Notes under the pieces: generated by a model
Told to the model about the DNA's origin: nothing
The model's input: only the letters and a program-made list of their open reading frames with translations
Databases searched by the model: none
Shown here: positions 19,696-30,074 of the stretch, in pieces
Numbering within the stretch: the first letter of the stretch is position 1
Layout of the letters: the number at the start of each line of letters is the position of its first letter
From: Chromera velia
Lineage: Eukaryota; Sar; Chromeraceae
Direction of reading: 5' to 3'
Length of the DNA: 42,733 nt
Assembly (NCBI GenBank): GCA_018398765.1
Contig: JAHBMJ010000738.1
Coordinates: forward strand, 1-42,733
Translations under genes and position numbers: made by a program

Positions 19696-21247
19696 TTTTG
19701 TTACATTCCCTCCTTTGATAACTGATCTTCTTATGTTCTTTCCTGCTTATACAATTGAGTGCACTATTCACCTGCTGGAAGCGATAGACAAAAGACAGCA
19801 GCAAAGAGGAAAGGGGGGTCGCGCGCGTCGGTTCTCATGCCTTGTCCTGTGCTTCTCGATTGATCAGATGTTGCATTCTTGGAGTCAGTCCGTCTGATAT
19901 TGCATGCACGGTTCTGGTGTGTCAGCACCATCGTATATGCAATCAGACCCGTGACTTCTCGCGAATGATGCGCGCGTAGAAGGTGCATACATTAATTATT
20001 CACTTTTTTCGGCGTCCCCACCCGGATCGCACAAAAGTGGAATTTTTTGCATGCATTCTTTTTGCTCGATTATTTGACTTACCCAGAAGTGAGAGCATGC
20101 CGTCATATTGACCAATCTTGGAGATGGTGATTTCGGTAGAGTCCACCGTCGGTCCCTTAGCAAACAGTACGTGCATAGCAGGACTGTCTCGGCTGTTGGA
20201 AGAGAACTTATCATACTAGAACATTCCTATTGTTCTTCTTCNNNNNNNNNNNNNNNNNNNNNGTGCTGGGGCTTCGGATTTTCTTTCTCCAACAGACACC
20301 CTCTGTTTTGCTTTTTGCGGCTGCAAACCCTAATCGGGATGCTCTCGTCGAATGGTATCATAACCTATGTGCTTTTTCCTTTTCGTGCCTCAATGATTTC
20401 GATAATGCTCTTCCATTCCCTTCTTTCCCTACCCTGAAGAGAGTTAGATTCATCCATGGTTTCTCTTGCATTCCTCGGTTGCAGGGAATGATCGGACAGA
20501 TGAGTTCGAATGTATTGCGTTCCTTGCTTTCCTGTAATGCCCCTGCTCGTGTTCTTGTTGATGAACTGACTTTTCTTTTTCTTGAATGCTTTCTTCTTCG
20601 TTGGCCTTTTCGTTTTCTCATGAAGGTTTTTTCTGATGTTATTGCTCGTTCGAGAAGTCCTTCGTTGATCGCATTATGGAATGAAAGGACTTTCTTTCTT
20701 TTTACTGTTCTTGGTTGATTTTGTTACATTCCCTCCTTTGATAACTGATCTTCTTATGTTCTTTCCTGCTTATACAATTGAGTGCACTATTCACCTGCTG
20801 GAAGCGATAGACAAAAGACAGCAGCAAAGAGGAAAGGGGGGTCGCGCGCGTCGGTTCTCATGCCTTGTCCTGTGCTTCTCGATTGATCAGATGTTGCATT
20901 CTTGGAGTCAGTCCGTCTGATATTGCATGCACGGTTCTGGTGTGTCAGCACCATCGTATATGCAATCAGACCCGTGACTTCTCGCGAATGATGCGCGCGT
21001 AGAAGGTGCATACATTAATTATTCACTTTTTTCGGCGTCCCCACCCGGATCGCACAAAAGTGGAATTTTTTGCATGCATTCTTTTTGCTCGATTATTTGA
21101 CTTACCCAGAAGTGAGAGCATGCCGTCATATTGACCAATCTTGGAGATGGTGATTTCGGTAGAGTCCACCGTCGGTCTCTTAGCAAACAGTACGTGCATA
21201 GCAGGACTGTCTCGGCTGTTGGAAGAGAACTTATCATACTAGAACAT
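18736..21247 (+). mobile_element. 5'-truncated Penelope-like element PLE2, nested in hAT-like element 1
   Basis: Comparison with the uninterrupted relative at 23156-23926 shows foreign DNA entering after ...CAACTCATTAC (18735) and ending before CTATTATTCGTATTAATGCC (about 21248). The insert begins in the middle of the RT (IVLPK..KKEAG) and runs through the RT end and a 3' untranslated part, which is the 5' truncation expected of target-primed reverse transcription. The 3' region holds AGCGATAGACAAAAGACAGC, which is also in PLE1 near 22767. The apparent length is inflated by the duplication around the N gap; the true insert is probably about 1.5 kb. Confidence 0.7.
20242..20262. other. Assembly gap (21 N)
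   Basis: Twenty-one N between two nearly identical 1-kb sequences. The true gap content and size are unknown. Confidence 1.
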
Positions 21248-21253
21248 TCCTAT
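20263..21253 (+). repeat. Near-identical duplicate of 19240-20230
   Basis: The sequence after the gap repeats 19240-20230 with an offset of 1023 bp and only scattered single-base differences (for example GATGTCATT versus GATGTTATT, and GGTCCC versus GGTCTC). It starts in mid-RT at GTGCTGGGG and ends with the correct junction into the hAT-like element, whereas the first copy runs into the N. The simplest reading is that two contigs of one locus, or two alleles, were laid end to end. A real tandem duplication is less likely. Confidence 0.85.
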
Positions 21254-21837
21254 TATTCGTATTAATGCCTGTAATATATTTAATAATAACTATTTTTATT
21301 TTTTAACATAGAAAATATAAACTTAGAATTCAATATGAATGATAAACAATATGAACACACTTTCATGTACGGTTCATAACATGAAAATTCTGCAACTGTA
21401 CGTACAAGCAGTAAAAACTTACTGCTGGCACATATAGTGCTTCAATTTTATGAGTATGCTGCATGCAAACAAGGCCATATCCACAAAAACATCCATGCAA
21501 TCGATCATACAATAGCAGAAACGAGAAGACACGAAGGCCACAACATTTTTATGCATCACTCAGTATCATTCATGAATCAAGAAAACGTATTAAGGCATGC
21601 AATTTTGTGAATATGCACCACGCGCATGCTTGATCGCTTTGGCGCCCTATAACGCGCGTTTAGCCTTGTTTTTCACTAGTTTTGAGCCCAATAAAACACC
21701 TCAGACTCTCAATTTTAAAATTGTATACAATTATTGCAATGAATTGCAATGAGCTAAGAGCTTGTAATGAATTATTGCTCCAAATTATTTGCAATTATTG
21801 CAATTACAATTATTGCTTTCAATGCACTGTTAAAACC

Positions 21838-22576
21838 TGTTGCTTTTTTATTCTCCCACTGCAATTATACGAATTATGCACTTTCTTGCCCTCTTGATAT
21901 GCTGGCTTGTATAATTAATCTTGATTTCGTTTCAAATATAATTCGAGTTCGAAGGAAAATGGTCAGACAGCATGAAGGTTTTCCTCAGGGGAGTCCGTGC
22001 TCTCCTGGTGGGGCCCGATTTTTTGCCGCATAGAAAGAGTACTCTGTGGCATTGATGAGATCGAGGCCTTCATGGAGGGGGGAGAAATGGATGACAGAAA
22101 GATACATAGACGATAGAACGATTGTTTTTAGGTCTAACTGTGGTATGAGTAATGTGCTGGATGACCCCATGATGGAAAAGTTATTTGAGGCAGACTTCTA
22201 CAGTCCTGCGTGCGTTTTGGAGCGTCAGAAGGGATCTACGGTGCTTGCTCTACGTCTTTTCTCTTTACTTGAATCTCCTTTGATTTTGCTTTTTGCTGCT
22301 ATTAATCCTAACCGTGATGTTCTTCTTAATTTCTTTCATGATTTGGTTGTTTTTTCTCTGTTGCCCATTTTTGGAGGATGGTCGTCTTTTCCTAACCTAC
22401 CTTCACTTCGGAGAGTGCGTTTGATGCATGTTTTCTCCTGTGTTCCTTCCATTTCAACTAAGAGGGGCCTAACATCCTCTCATCTTATCCGGACCCTTCT
22501 TTCTTATAATGCACCTGCGGTTGTCCTGGTTGACGAACTTACTTTTCTGTTCTTGGAGTTGTATATTTTGAGATAG
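21838..22576 (+). pseudogene. PLE1 reverse transcriptase, C-terminal catalytic segment
   Basis: Continues PLE1 after the right target duplication. The frame shows HEGFPQGSPCSPGGARFFAA, then TAG at 22031-22033 where PLE2 has TGG, then RYIDDRTIVFR (catalytic block), CVLERQKGSTVLALR, NPNRDVLLNFFHD and VDELTFLFLELYILR, ending at TAG near 22574. It is clearly homologous to PLE2 but diverged, so the two are separate insertions. The in-frame stop shows that PLE1 is dead. Confidence 0.8.
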
Positions 22577-23155
22577 CCTATTTCATTTTTGCTTGATTTG
22601 TTCATGTCTGCAGTCCGTCAGACTAGTGATGATGGTCTTCGTTCTCTTTGGAAGGCGCATTTATCTTTTCTTTGTTTTGTTCTAAAATAATTTACATATG
22701 ACTAATTTTTAACGTTACAGCCTTTTGTTGTCGTTTGCTTCCGCAAGTGTACCTGAGAACCGTCAGCGATAGACAAAAGACAGCGGTATGGATACGGAGG
22801 GGCGTTGCGCGCGGGACACTACGTGTGTTCTCTAATCATGCCTGAAGTCTATCCATCGGCTTGCAAGGATCAGCGCAATACTGCAATTAATTGGCATGCT
22901 GATTTCAAGCTATTGATGTTTAGCTCGGCATATATGTGAAGCTTTAGTCTCCGAAAGCTTTTGCATGCATACGTTTTTTGTATGTCGTTTAATTAGCATG
23001 TATTCGATAAATTCCAATTGAATCAGACAGCAGCCTGTTGGATTATACTGGATTATGGTAGATTAACCGTGTGCTCCTACCAACGCATTTGTGCACAGAC
23101 AACATAAGATCTCAGCTGTTGGAAGAGACTATCAATTACTTAGAATCTCCATTAT
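22577..23155 (+). mobile_element. PLE1 3' untranslated region and terminus
   Basis: Non-coding. It shares islands with the PLE2 3' end: CAGCGATAGACAAAAGACAG near 22767, CTCAGCTGTTGGAAGAGA near 23113, and the terminal ACTTAGAATCTCCATTAT near 23140 against ACTAGAACATTCCTATTAT in PLE2. These conserved blocks suggest 3' signals for the reverse transcriptase. I looked for a hammerhead ribozyme core, known in many PLEs, and did not find one. Confidence 0.55.
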
Positions 23156-23926
23156 CATTGCAATTTATTGCAATAATTGTATACAATTTTAAAATTAAGA
23201 GTCTGAGGTGTTTTATTGGGCTCAAAACTAGTAAAAAACAAGGCCAAACGCACGTTATAGGGCGCCAAAGCGATCAAGCATACGCATGGTGCAAAGTGAG
23301 CGCGGTGTGCACGTAGTACGACTGCTTTACACGCAATTAAGCCGCAGAGACCGACAAAACACGCGTACGTGTACGTACAATACTGTTACATGTATGTATT
23401 TATGAAAATGGCTCGGTCTTCTGTTGTTGTCTGTTGTTTGGCAGCTTCAGCCGACTAAGTAAAGCAAAGGAGCAGCCGACTAAGTAAGTTTTTACTGCTT
23501 GTACGTACAGTTACGGAATTTTCATGTTATGAACCGTACATGAAAGTGTGTTCATATTCTTCATCATTCATATTGAACTCTAAGTTTATATTTTCTATGT
23601 TAAAAAATAAAAATAGTTATTGTTGAATATATTACAGGTATTAATACTAAGTAATAGCTTAGTAATGAGTTGTATAACTTAGTATAACTCCTTTCAAAGA
23701 TTTTAAATTCATTTATATAAGTATTAAAATACTGTACATCACATTAAATATGCATAAAACAACACAAAAATGTTATTAATAGTCCTTTAAACACCCTAGA
23801 GCACTTAAAAAAATTAAATTTTTGTTTTATAGGCAATTATTGGCAATTAATTGCAACTATTACAATAATTGTTTGCATTAAACTGGTCAAAGCAATTTAT
23901 TTGCAATTTATTTGTTCAATGTACTG
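23156..23926 (-). mobile_element. hAT-like element 2, inverted relative of 18471-21829 without PLE2
   Basis: In reverse complement this segment matches 18476-18735 and then 21248-21760 as one uninterrupted piece: CATTGAACAAATAAATTGC at its start, then GGAGTTATACTAAGTTATAC, ATGTACGGTTCATAACATG, GGCGCCCTATAACG and CAATTTTAAAATTGTATAC. It ends at CAGTACATTG (23917-23926), close to the terminal repeat of copy 1. The other end lacks the last 70 bp or so and abuts the PLE1 terminus, so it is probably truncated there. No target duplication was found. Confidence 0.7.
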
Positions 23927-24540
23927 GGCGATAATCTCAGATTTGAATTAATGATATATAATGGCAAAAGCCGCCCAGACATTTTAACGCTTAACAAAAG
24001 CCACCGACAACTTATTTTTTATACGACTATAAACTTTAGTGAGGCTTAGACAGGCTTTTTATAGACTCGTATATTTAAGAATACTTCTGTACAGGTTTTT
24101 CACAATGCTATGCTATGCATCTTTAATAATCTTTAAAAATATTTAAATATCTGATAAAGAATTGATTTTCTTTTAATATCATTTTAATATAAAACGTCAC
24201 AGTGGTCGAACAGTATCTCGAATAATCCTTCTTTCATCATGATTTTTTTTTATTTTTTATTTTTTGACGATCCTTTATTTAACTTTGAGTTTTTGATCCA
24301 TCATTCACTTAATTTTTTCATGAATTTCCTGTAGCCTTAATTGAAGATTAGTGAACGTTCTTTATGCGACTTCAGGGCTAATTAATCAAGGCGCAATAAG
24401 CTGCCACTGGCTGCGACAGTAGGTGCCGCTTCAAGCCCCACTTTGCAACATCTTTGCAAAAAAGTGGGAGCAAAATAAGGAGAGACAGAAGGACGGAATT
24501 TGAGACCTAGTTTGAGACCCATCATCATGGGCTAGATCAT
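23927..24540. other. AT-rich intergenic stretch
   Basis: No gene, RNA or repeat end recognised. There are short homopolymer runs near 24246-24270. Confidence 0.5.
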
Positions 24541-25530
24541 GACTCATGAGGGAGGAAGGCTAGGAAGCAGGGAAGGAAGCATGAAGTAAGCAAAGGAGCG
24601 AGGAAGGAGGGGGCGCGACGGAGAGGGGTCTTGGCAGGGAGGTAGGGCGGGTGATCGAGAGGAAGGAAGGGAGGGATGAACTTCCGAGGAAGGAAAGAAT
24701 GAATGAAGGAAGGAAGGAAGGATAGAAGAAAGGAGGAAAGGGGGGAAGGGACGAAGATGGAAGAGATGAACGGAGGGAGGGAAGGAGGAAGGGAGGAAGG
24801 TTAGGAACCGGAAGGAATAAAGCAGGGAGGAAAGAAGGAATCAAGGAAAGAAAGTCTCAGTAGGAAAGAAGCAGGTAGATGAACAAGTACGAAGCAAACG
24901 AGCAAGCAAACAAAAACTGGAGAAAGGACGGAAAAAAGAAATAGCAGAAAAATATGCAGAAAGAAAGGAGGTAGGCGGAAAGTGGAAGAATGAAGAAATA
25001 AAACAGGGATCGAAGACAGGAAGAAGGGAAAAAAGAAAGTGCAGAAACAAAGAAGAGAGGAAAGAAGGATGGAAAGATGAAAGCACAAAGAATAAAAAAA
25101 AGGAGGAAAGAAAAAAAAAAAGAAAGAAAGAGAGAACGAAAAACATTAAGCAAGAAAGAAAGAGCGAGGAAGTCTGTCAGCAAGCGAGTGAGCTAGTGAA
25201 AGAGGCATTGAGTAAGTGGATGTCGCTTGGTGTCTGTGTGAGTGAGCGAGCGGGTTGGTGTGTAAGTGACTGAGTGAGTGAGTGAATAAGTGAGTGAGCG
25301 ACTAAACGAGTGAGCGAAGGAGCAGAGGGAGGGAGGGAAGGAAGCTGAGATGAAAGCAGGCAGGGAAGGAGGCAGGTAGGGAGGGTCGGCGGAAAAGAGT
25401 GAGGGGGTGAGTGGATGAGCAAAGAAGTGAGTGAGTCAGTAAGTCAGGGGAGGAAGGCAAGGATGAAGCGATAGAGGAAGGGATTGAGGAAGAGAGCGCG
25501 TGAGCGAGTGGGTAAGTGAGCGAGGAGAGT
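24541..25530. repeat. Purine-rich GGAA/GAAA and GAGT microsatellite tract
   Basis: Nearly 600 bp of plus-strand purine sequence built on GGAAGGAA, GAAAGAAA and GGAGG units, then from about 25180 a series of GAGTGAGT/GAGCGAGT units. The minus-strand frames through it are low-complexity artefacts. The opposite-strand equivalent (CCTT) lies at 16921-17900. Confidence 0.85.
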
Positions 25531-26663
25531 CTTTTCAGCAAAAATTGTGAGCGTGATTGATTGTGACCGGTCCAATCCAGGCCGAGAGAAGACGTAGTCC
25601 GCATTTTTTCACAAAGAGACGTTAATTCCTGATGGAGACGGGCATGCATCAACAAACTGAATAGACGGAGGCAGAAAAGAAAACAGACAGAAATACCAGG
25701 CCGACGCATACGCAGGACATTCAAAGACAGCTACATGTACGCCTTCAGTCCCAGTCGACACTGAATGCTGCAAACATAGAGCGGGAACAGCTCAAACGCT
25801 TAACGACTTTCCAAAAATCTATGAAGACACACAAACAGTCGCAGACAGCTGTGCATTGCTTCGACGTCCCACCCGATGTTGGTATGCAGCTGACAGTGTT
25901 GAAAGTCTTGGAGCGAATCAAGAGGAGAGAGATGGAGATCGATCATCGATGGCCGGCGGAGACAGCACTCTTCTTGTGGTCCCGAAAGAGGGCAACTCAA
26001 CGACGTCTCAAAGTTTTTCAAAAGAACAATAACCAGACGATCCCTCTTCCTTCTTCTTTGACACGTACGCCGGAAGACTATGACACATATGGTTTGGCAG
26101 TACTGACTATAAAACCATGCTAAAACCGCCTGCCTACTTTCGACGCACTGGCAGAAAGTGATAGCGGATCAAACGAGGGCAGGTGGTTAATTTTTGATGC
26201 TTTTCTGAGCCAATGAGGAGCGGAGCTTTCCGGGGCCTTTTTTTTGACCAAAGCTCCATGCATCGTGCATGGGCTCTGGGGAAAGTTTGGTACGTAATTA
26301 AGTGCCCCCCGCTTCGCTTTCCGGGGCCATTCTTTCAGAAAGCCGATTAATTGGTGCCAGAGAGCCGATTTTGGTGCATCCGCATGCTTTCACAAAACAT
26401 ATGCATGCAAAATTATCCGATTGAATCATTCTAGTCCCACTTAATTAGAAGATCGACGTCCAGACGTGAAACTCTCCCCGGCCAAGGACACAGCTAGCAG
26501 CATCTTGTATTTTCTGTTCTCTGTGTATGTTCCACTCGCATTTTCTTTTTGTCCCCTTTTCTTCTTGAGCAAGTGCAGAGACACATTTCCCAGTGAACAA
26601 CAGTTGATTCAATCGCGGTTTCACCCAGACTTAGTCAACACAACTTAGTCAAAACACGTGTAG
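25531..26663 (+). promoter_or_regulatory. Upstream region of the cytochrome P450 gene
   Basis: Contains TGCATGCA at 26402-26409 (260 bp before the ATG), a related imperfect palindrome GCTCCATGCATCGTGCATGG near 26262, and the repeated block TTTCCGGGGCC at about 26229 and 26320. An ATG-started frame at 25821-26123 (100 codons, basic C-terminal half, no domain) is the only candidate ORF and I do not support it as a gene. The transcription start is not visible. Confidence 0.3.
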
Positions 26664-28684
26664 ATGGGTGCAAAGGAGGTCCTCGTTGCCGTTGGGGCGG
26701 CACTGGGTGTCGCTGTGGCGGCTTCCCTGACTTACCGTCAGCTTCGCAAAAAGAAGGCGGAACGGAAGGGCAAAAAGCCCCTCCCCAAAATGACAGCCAG
26801 TCTTTTCGAAGTGACGATGAACTTCACCGGTCCTCACATGCCTCAGTATCTCACCTTTCTCTCCCGTACCCAGCCCTCTGTGGCAGTAGCTCCCTTTCCC
26901 CGTTGGCAGACCACCGTTATCTGCAGTGATCCCCAGGCCGCCAAGGCCATCTTCGCAAAGTGCGGGAAAGACTATTACTACTACGGCGTGCTCGATGCCT
27001 TCCTCTTTGGAAGCACAGTCTTCACAGACCCCTCCACAAAGCCAGCACAGAGAAAGGATCTGCTCAGGGCGTTTGACGCAAGAAGCATCGAGCACTTCCG
27101 CACCGTGTCGGATTCCCTCGCCCAAGAGTGGCTGGCAAAGCGCGCCGGGACCGACCAAGACTTCGACCTCTGTCATGACATGCTCATGCTCGCTCTTCAG
27201 ACGGTTTCGAAGGCTGGTTTTGACTATGATATGACACATGCAGAGGCCGATGTCTTTCTCGAGACCGCCGGTGTCGCTGCCAAGGAGGCTCTCTGTCAGG
27301 TGTACAACCCCATGCGCCGATTCCTCTGTACCGTCGGGATTCTTGACAACAACGCGAGAGTGAACAAGGTTGCACTGAAGGCCTGGAAAGTGGCGTCGGA
27401 CATCATGGAACACTACAAGAAGACCCGAAACGACGACAAGGCCCCAGTGGGCGCCGCCATCTTCAACAGCAAGTGCTACGAAGACGACCACCACCGTCTG
27501 CGGGATGCAATTGTGGTTCTTCTCGCAGCCCACGACACCACCGCGTTCCAAACCTCCTGGTGTATCAACGACCTGGCAAGGTTCCCCAAAATCCAATCCG
27601 AGCTCCGCAGGCAGTTGAGAGCCTGTCCCCAGGAGAACTGGAGCAAGGAGGTGCCTCTTCTGAGTGCCGTTGTGAAAGAGTCACAGCGGTTGAACTCGGT
27701 GGGCGTCGCTGTCTTCAGAGAGGCCCAGGAGGATGTCGACCTCCCATCAGGACACTACATCGAGGCCGGGTGCGTCAGCCAGACAGTCAGAAAGCACAGG
27801 GAGAGAGGAAGAAGATGGCAAGGAAGGAAGGAAGGAAGGAAGGAAAGAGGAAAAGAAGAGAGATACAAAGGGTAGCTGAACAGGCAGCAGGAGAGGAGGG
27901 AACAGGGGGTTGGACTGAGTCGATCAATGAGTAAATGTGTGGAGATGTATGCACATGTATTGACAGGAGAAGAAAGCAATCAGAAAGTGCAGCATGAGAA
28001 AGTTGGAGAGGAGAAGCTGACTTCCTTGATTGTGTCAGGCATCGCTATTCTCCGCTCCGCAGGACACACCCGAAATCCCTCTCTCGATCTACCCCCTCGT
28101 TCCTTGTTCTCTTCTCTGCAAAGTTTGCATATGTGCATGAATACACGAACTTTGTTGATGTATGAATGGCTGACTGCAGTTCCTCGATTGTTGTGGATAT
28201 CTACGACTGTCTGAGGAACCCTGAGTACTTCGAGAATCCCGACGACTACACCCCAGAAAGGTGGTTGGGAACCCCGGAGGAAAACCAAAAGCTGAACTCC
28301 TCTTTCATCGCCTTCACCACAGGGCTGCGATCATGCATCGGACAGTCCCTTGCAGCTGCACAGCTTCGCTCTTTGATCGGATGTCTGGTCAGAGACTTCG
28401 AGATTGTCCGCACACAACACCCCACACCCTCACATGCTCTCACATGGGAGCCCCACGGTCTTCGTATCAAGTTGAGACCCGTGGAGTCCCCAGAGAAGCC
28501 AGAGCCCGTGGCTGCTCCCGTCAGTCCCCCCCTCACGCTGTTGCCAGGCACAGGAGAGGTCTCTTCCGAGAAGGGAAGCATTGCGAAGGAGCACGAGCAC
28601 GAGATGGGAGAGAGCACAGGCAGGCAGGTGGGGGAAAACTGGAGGGAGAGGACCCCTGCGGAGAGCAGGAGGTCAAGAGGGTAG
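26664..28684 (+). CDS. Cytochrome P450, two exons, ER-anchored
   Basis: A haem-thiolate monooxygenase. Exon 1 is 26664-27769 and exon 2 is 28180-28684; the phase-2 junction completes a glycine codon and the product is 536 aa. The N-terminus has a hydrophobic anchor (residues about 5-22) followed by a basic stop-transfer stretch and a KPLPK hinge, typical of ER P450s. The I-helix motif AAHDTTA lies near residue 287, the K-helix ESQR near 338, PERW at 394-397, and the haem-binding FTTGLRSCIG at 414-423 with Cys421. About 60 residues of Pro/Glu-rich low-complexity tail follow the usual C-terminus. The intron starts GTGCGT and ends CTGACTGCAG and holds a GGAA run. The substrate cannot be told from sequence. 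Nearby sterol reductase makes a lipid substrate possible but unproven. Confidence 0.9.
27819..27848. repeat. (GGAA)n run inside the P450 intron
   Basis: A short purine microsatellite of AGGAAGGAAGG units. It lies in the intron by splice-phase reasoning, so the open frame that runs through it from exon 1 (to 27875) is intron read-through. Confidence 0.8.
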
Positions 28685-30042
28685 ACGGGTAGATGGACAG
28701 AGACAGAAAGAAAGATTCGAATGTCCGTGTTCATGTATCGGTAGATCGACACACACCGAAAGATCGAAAGCATGTCTGTGAGGAAGTTGAATAGTCACAT
28801 AGGTGCATGCATGTGCATGAGTGCGTGATGATTGATCAAAGTGATCTTATGCGTACAAGTAAAGGTGTTGTGGCGTGAGTGCAAATGAAAGCATGCTTGT
28901 GCGTTGTCGCCTTTTTGCACGTTTGTGTCGCTCTTTTTCCCTTTTTCCCTCTCTCTCTCTCTGTCTCTCTCTCGATCGACATCTGCCCAGAGTCACCCCT
29001 TGGATTTCATCCTCTTTTTTTTTTTTTCTGTATGAATTCTATATGAGAGCAAAATGATTTCATCCTCATTTCAGAGGCTGTGGAGGTCAAGAGACGGGAA
29101 AAGAAGAAACATTCTATTCGATCGACCAACAGTGAACTGAGTCAGAAAAGAAGAGAGGAAGTTTGCACACTGATCTGACTTGCTTTTCTCTCGTGTGCGT
29201 GTCTTTCTTTTGCTTTCGCTTCCTTCATTTCGTCTGGCTGTCTGTTTTTTTACCATCTGCCCATGGCAGACACACCTCAAAAGCCTTCTCTCACACATCT
29301 CTAATCGACCGGAAAAGCTCTGCAGAGCCTGCGCGGTCGTTTTTTTCTTTTTGTTGCTGCGGGGGGGGTCGGGTGCTGTCTGGGAACTGCCCTTTTGCTT
29401 TCGCATCCTCCTCCGTTTGCTTCACTGACTACGTTCCATATACCCATGGTTTGAGTTTTGTACGCGTGCGTGCATGCACATATGTCCCGTCAAAAGAATT
29501 GAAGGAGAAGTCATGCATGTGCCGGAGAGAGTAGAGGGTCGATCAGTTCTGTTTGACCTGCAGGAAGCCTGGCTGTGAGAGAGAATAATGGATGGACGAA
29601 TCTTTTCTTGCTGCTGATGCACATGCGAGCAGTCACATCAACAAGCTGCCTTGCATGGTCGAGACGGATGGGAAAGAAAGAATTAATTTTTGTGAGGGGA
29701 AGGGGGGGATGGGCAGATCGAGTCAGGCTGCTCGAAGACGGCAGACAGACCGACTGGTCATGAGAGGGGGGGATTGGTGGATGGATGGATGGATGGATGG
29801 ATGAGGTTTTGCTTTGTAGCTGTCCGCTGTACGACAAAGCCTTCCCTTTCTGTTTCCATGAGAGCGCTTTCCTTTGCTTATTGCGTCGCATACATGCGCA
29901 TCCAAGTGAAATAAATTTTGGGAGCACAAGAGCACATGACCTTGCAAGAAAGTGGAATGCATTTACTCCCCAGGCTCCTGTTTGCCTCGCAGCACGTCTG
30001 TAGTGGAGCTTCTTTGATGTTTTCTGTCTGTCTGTCTGTCTG

Positions 30043-30074
<32 letters not shown>

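Larger units (their letters stand above)
18471..21829. mobile_element. hAT-like element 1 inserted in PLE1, itself carrying PLE2
   Basis: The 8-mer TTAAAACC is present on both sides (18463-18470 and 21830-21837). The termini are inverted: left CACTGCATTGAA, and right, read in reverse, CAGTGCATTGAA, followed by repeated AATTGC/GCAATT motifs. Removing the element plus one 8-mer joins the PLE1 frame in register (..RYLKP then VAF..). Without the inner PLE2 insertion the element would be only about 850 bp (18471-18735 plus 21248-21829), so it is a MITE-sized non-autonomous hAT-type element. A relative lacking PLE2 lies inverted at 23156-23926. Confidence 0.75.

Noticed and set aside
22577-23155. 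Hammerhead ribozyme in the PLE 3' region
   Set aside because: No CTGATGA...GAAA core with flanking stems was found on reading both strands, though a degenerate one could be missed without a covariance search.
24560-25724. Minus-strand hydrophobic frames resembling membrane proteins
   Set aside because: Translations of a purine-rich microsatellite tract; the apparent membrane segments are TTC/CTT codon artefacts.
25821-26123. 100-codon plus-strand ORF before the P450
   Set aside because: ATG-started but no domain, no homology pattern that I recognise and no splice context; kept only as part of the upstream region.
26649-27596. 315-codon minus-strand frame
   Set aside because: Antisense shadow of P450 exon 1, caused by high GC at third positions.
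27770-27875. P450 reading through to 27875
   Set aside because: The peptide after the GG at 27769 loses P450 similarity and runs into a GGAA repeat, while exon 2 at 28180 resumes the family in phase.
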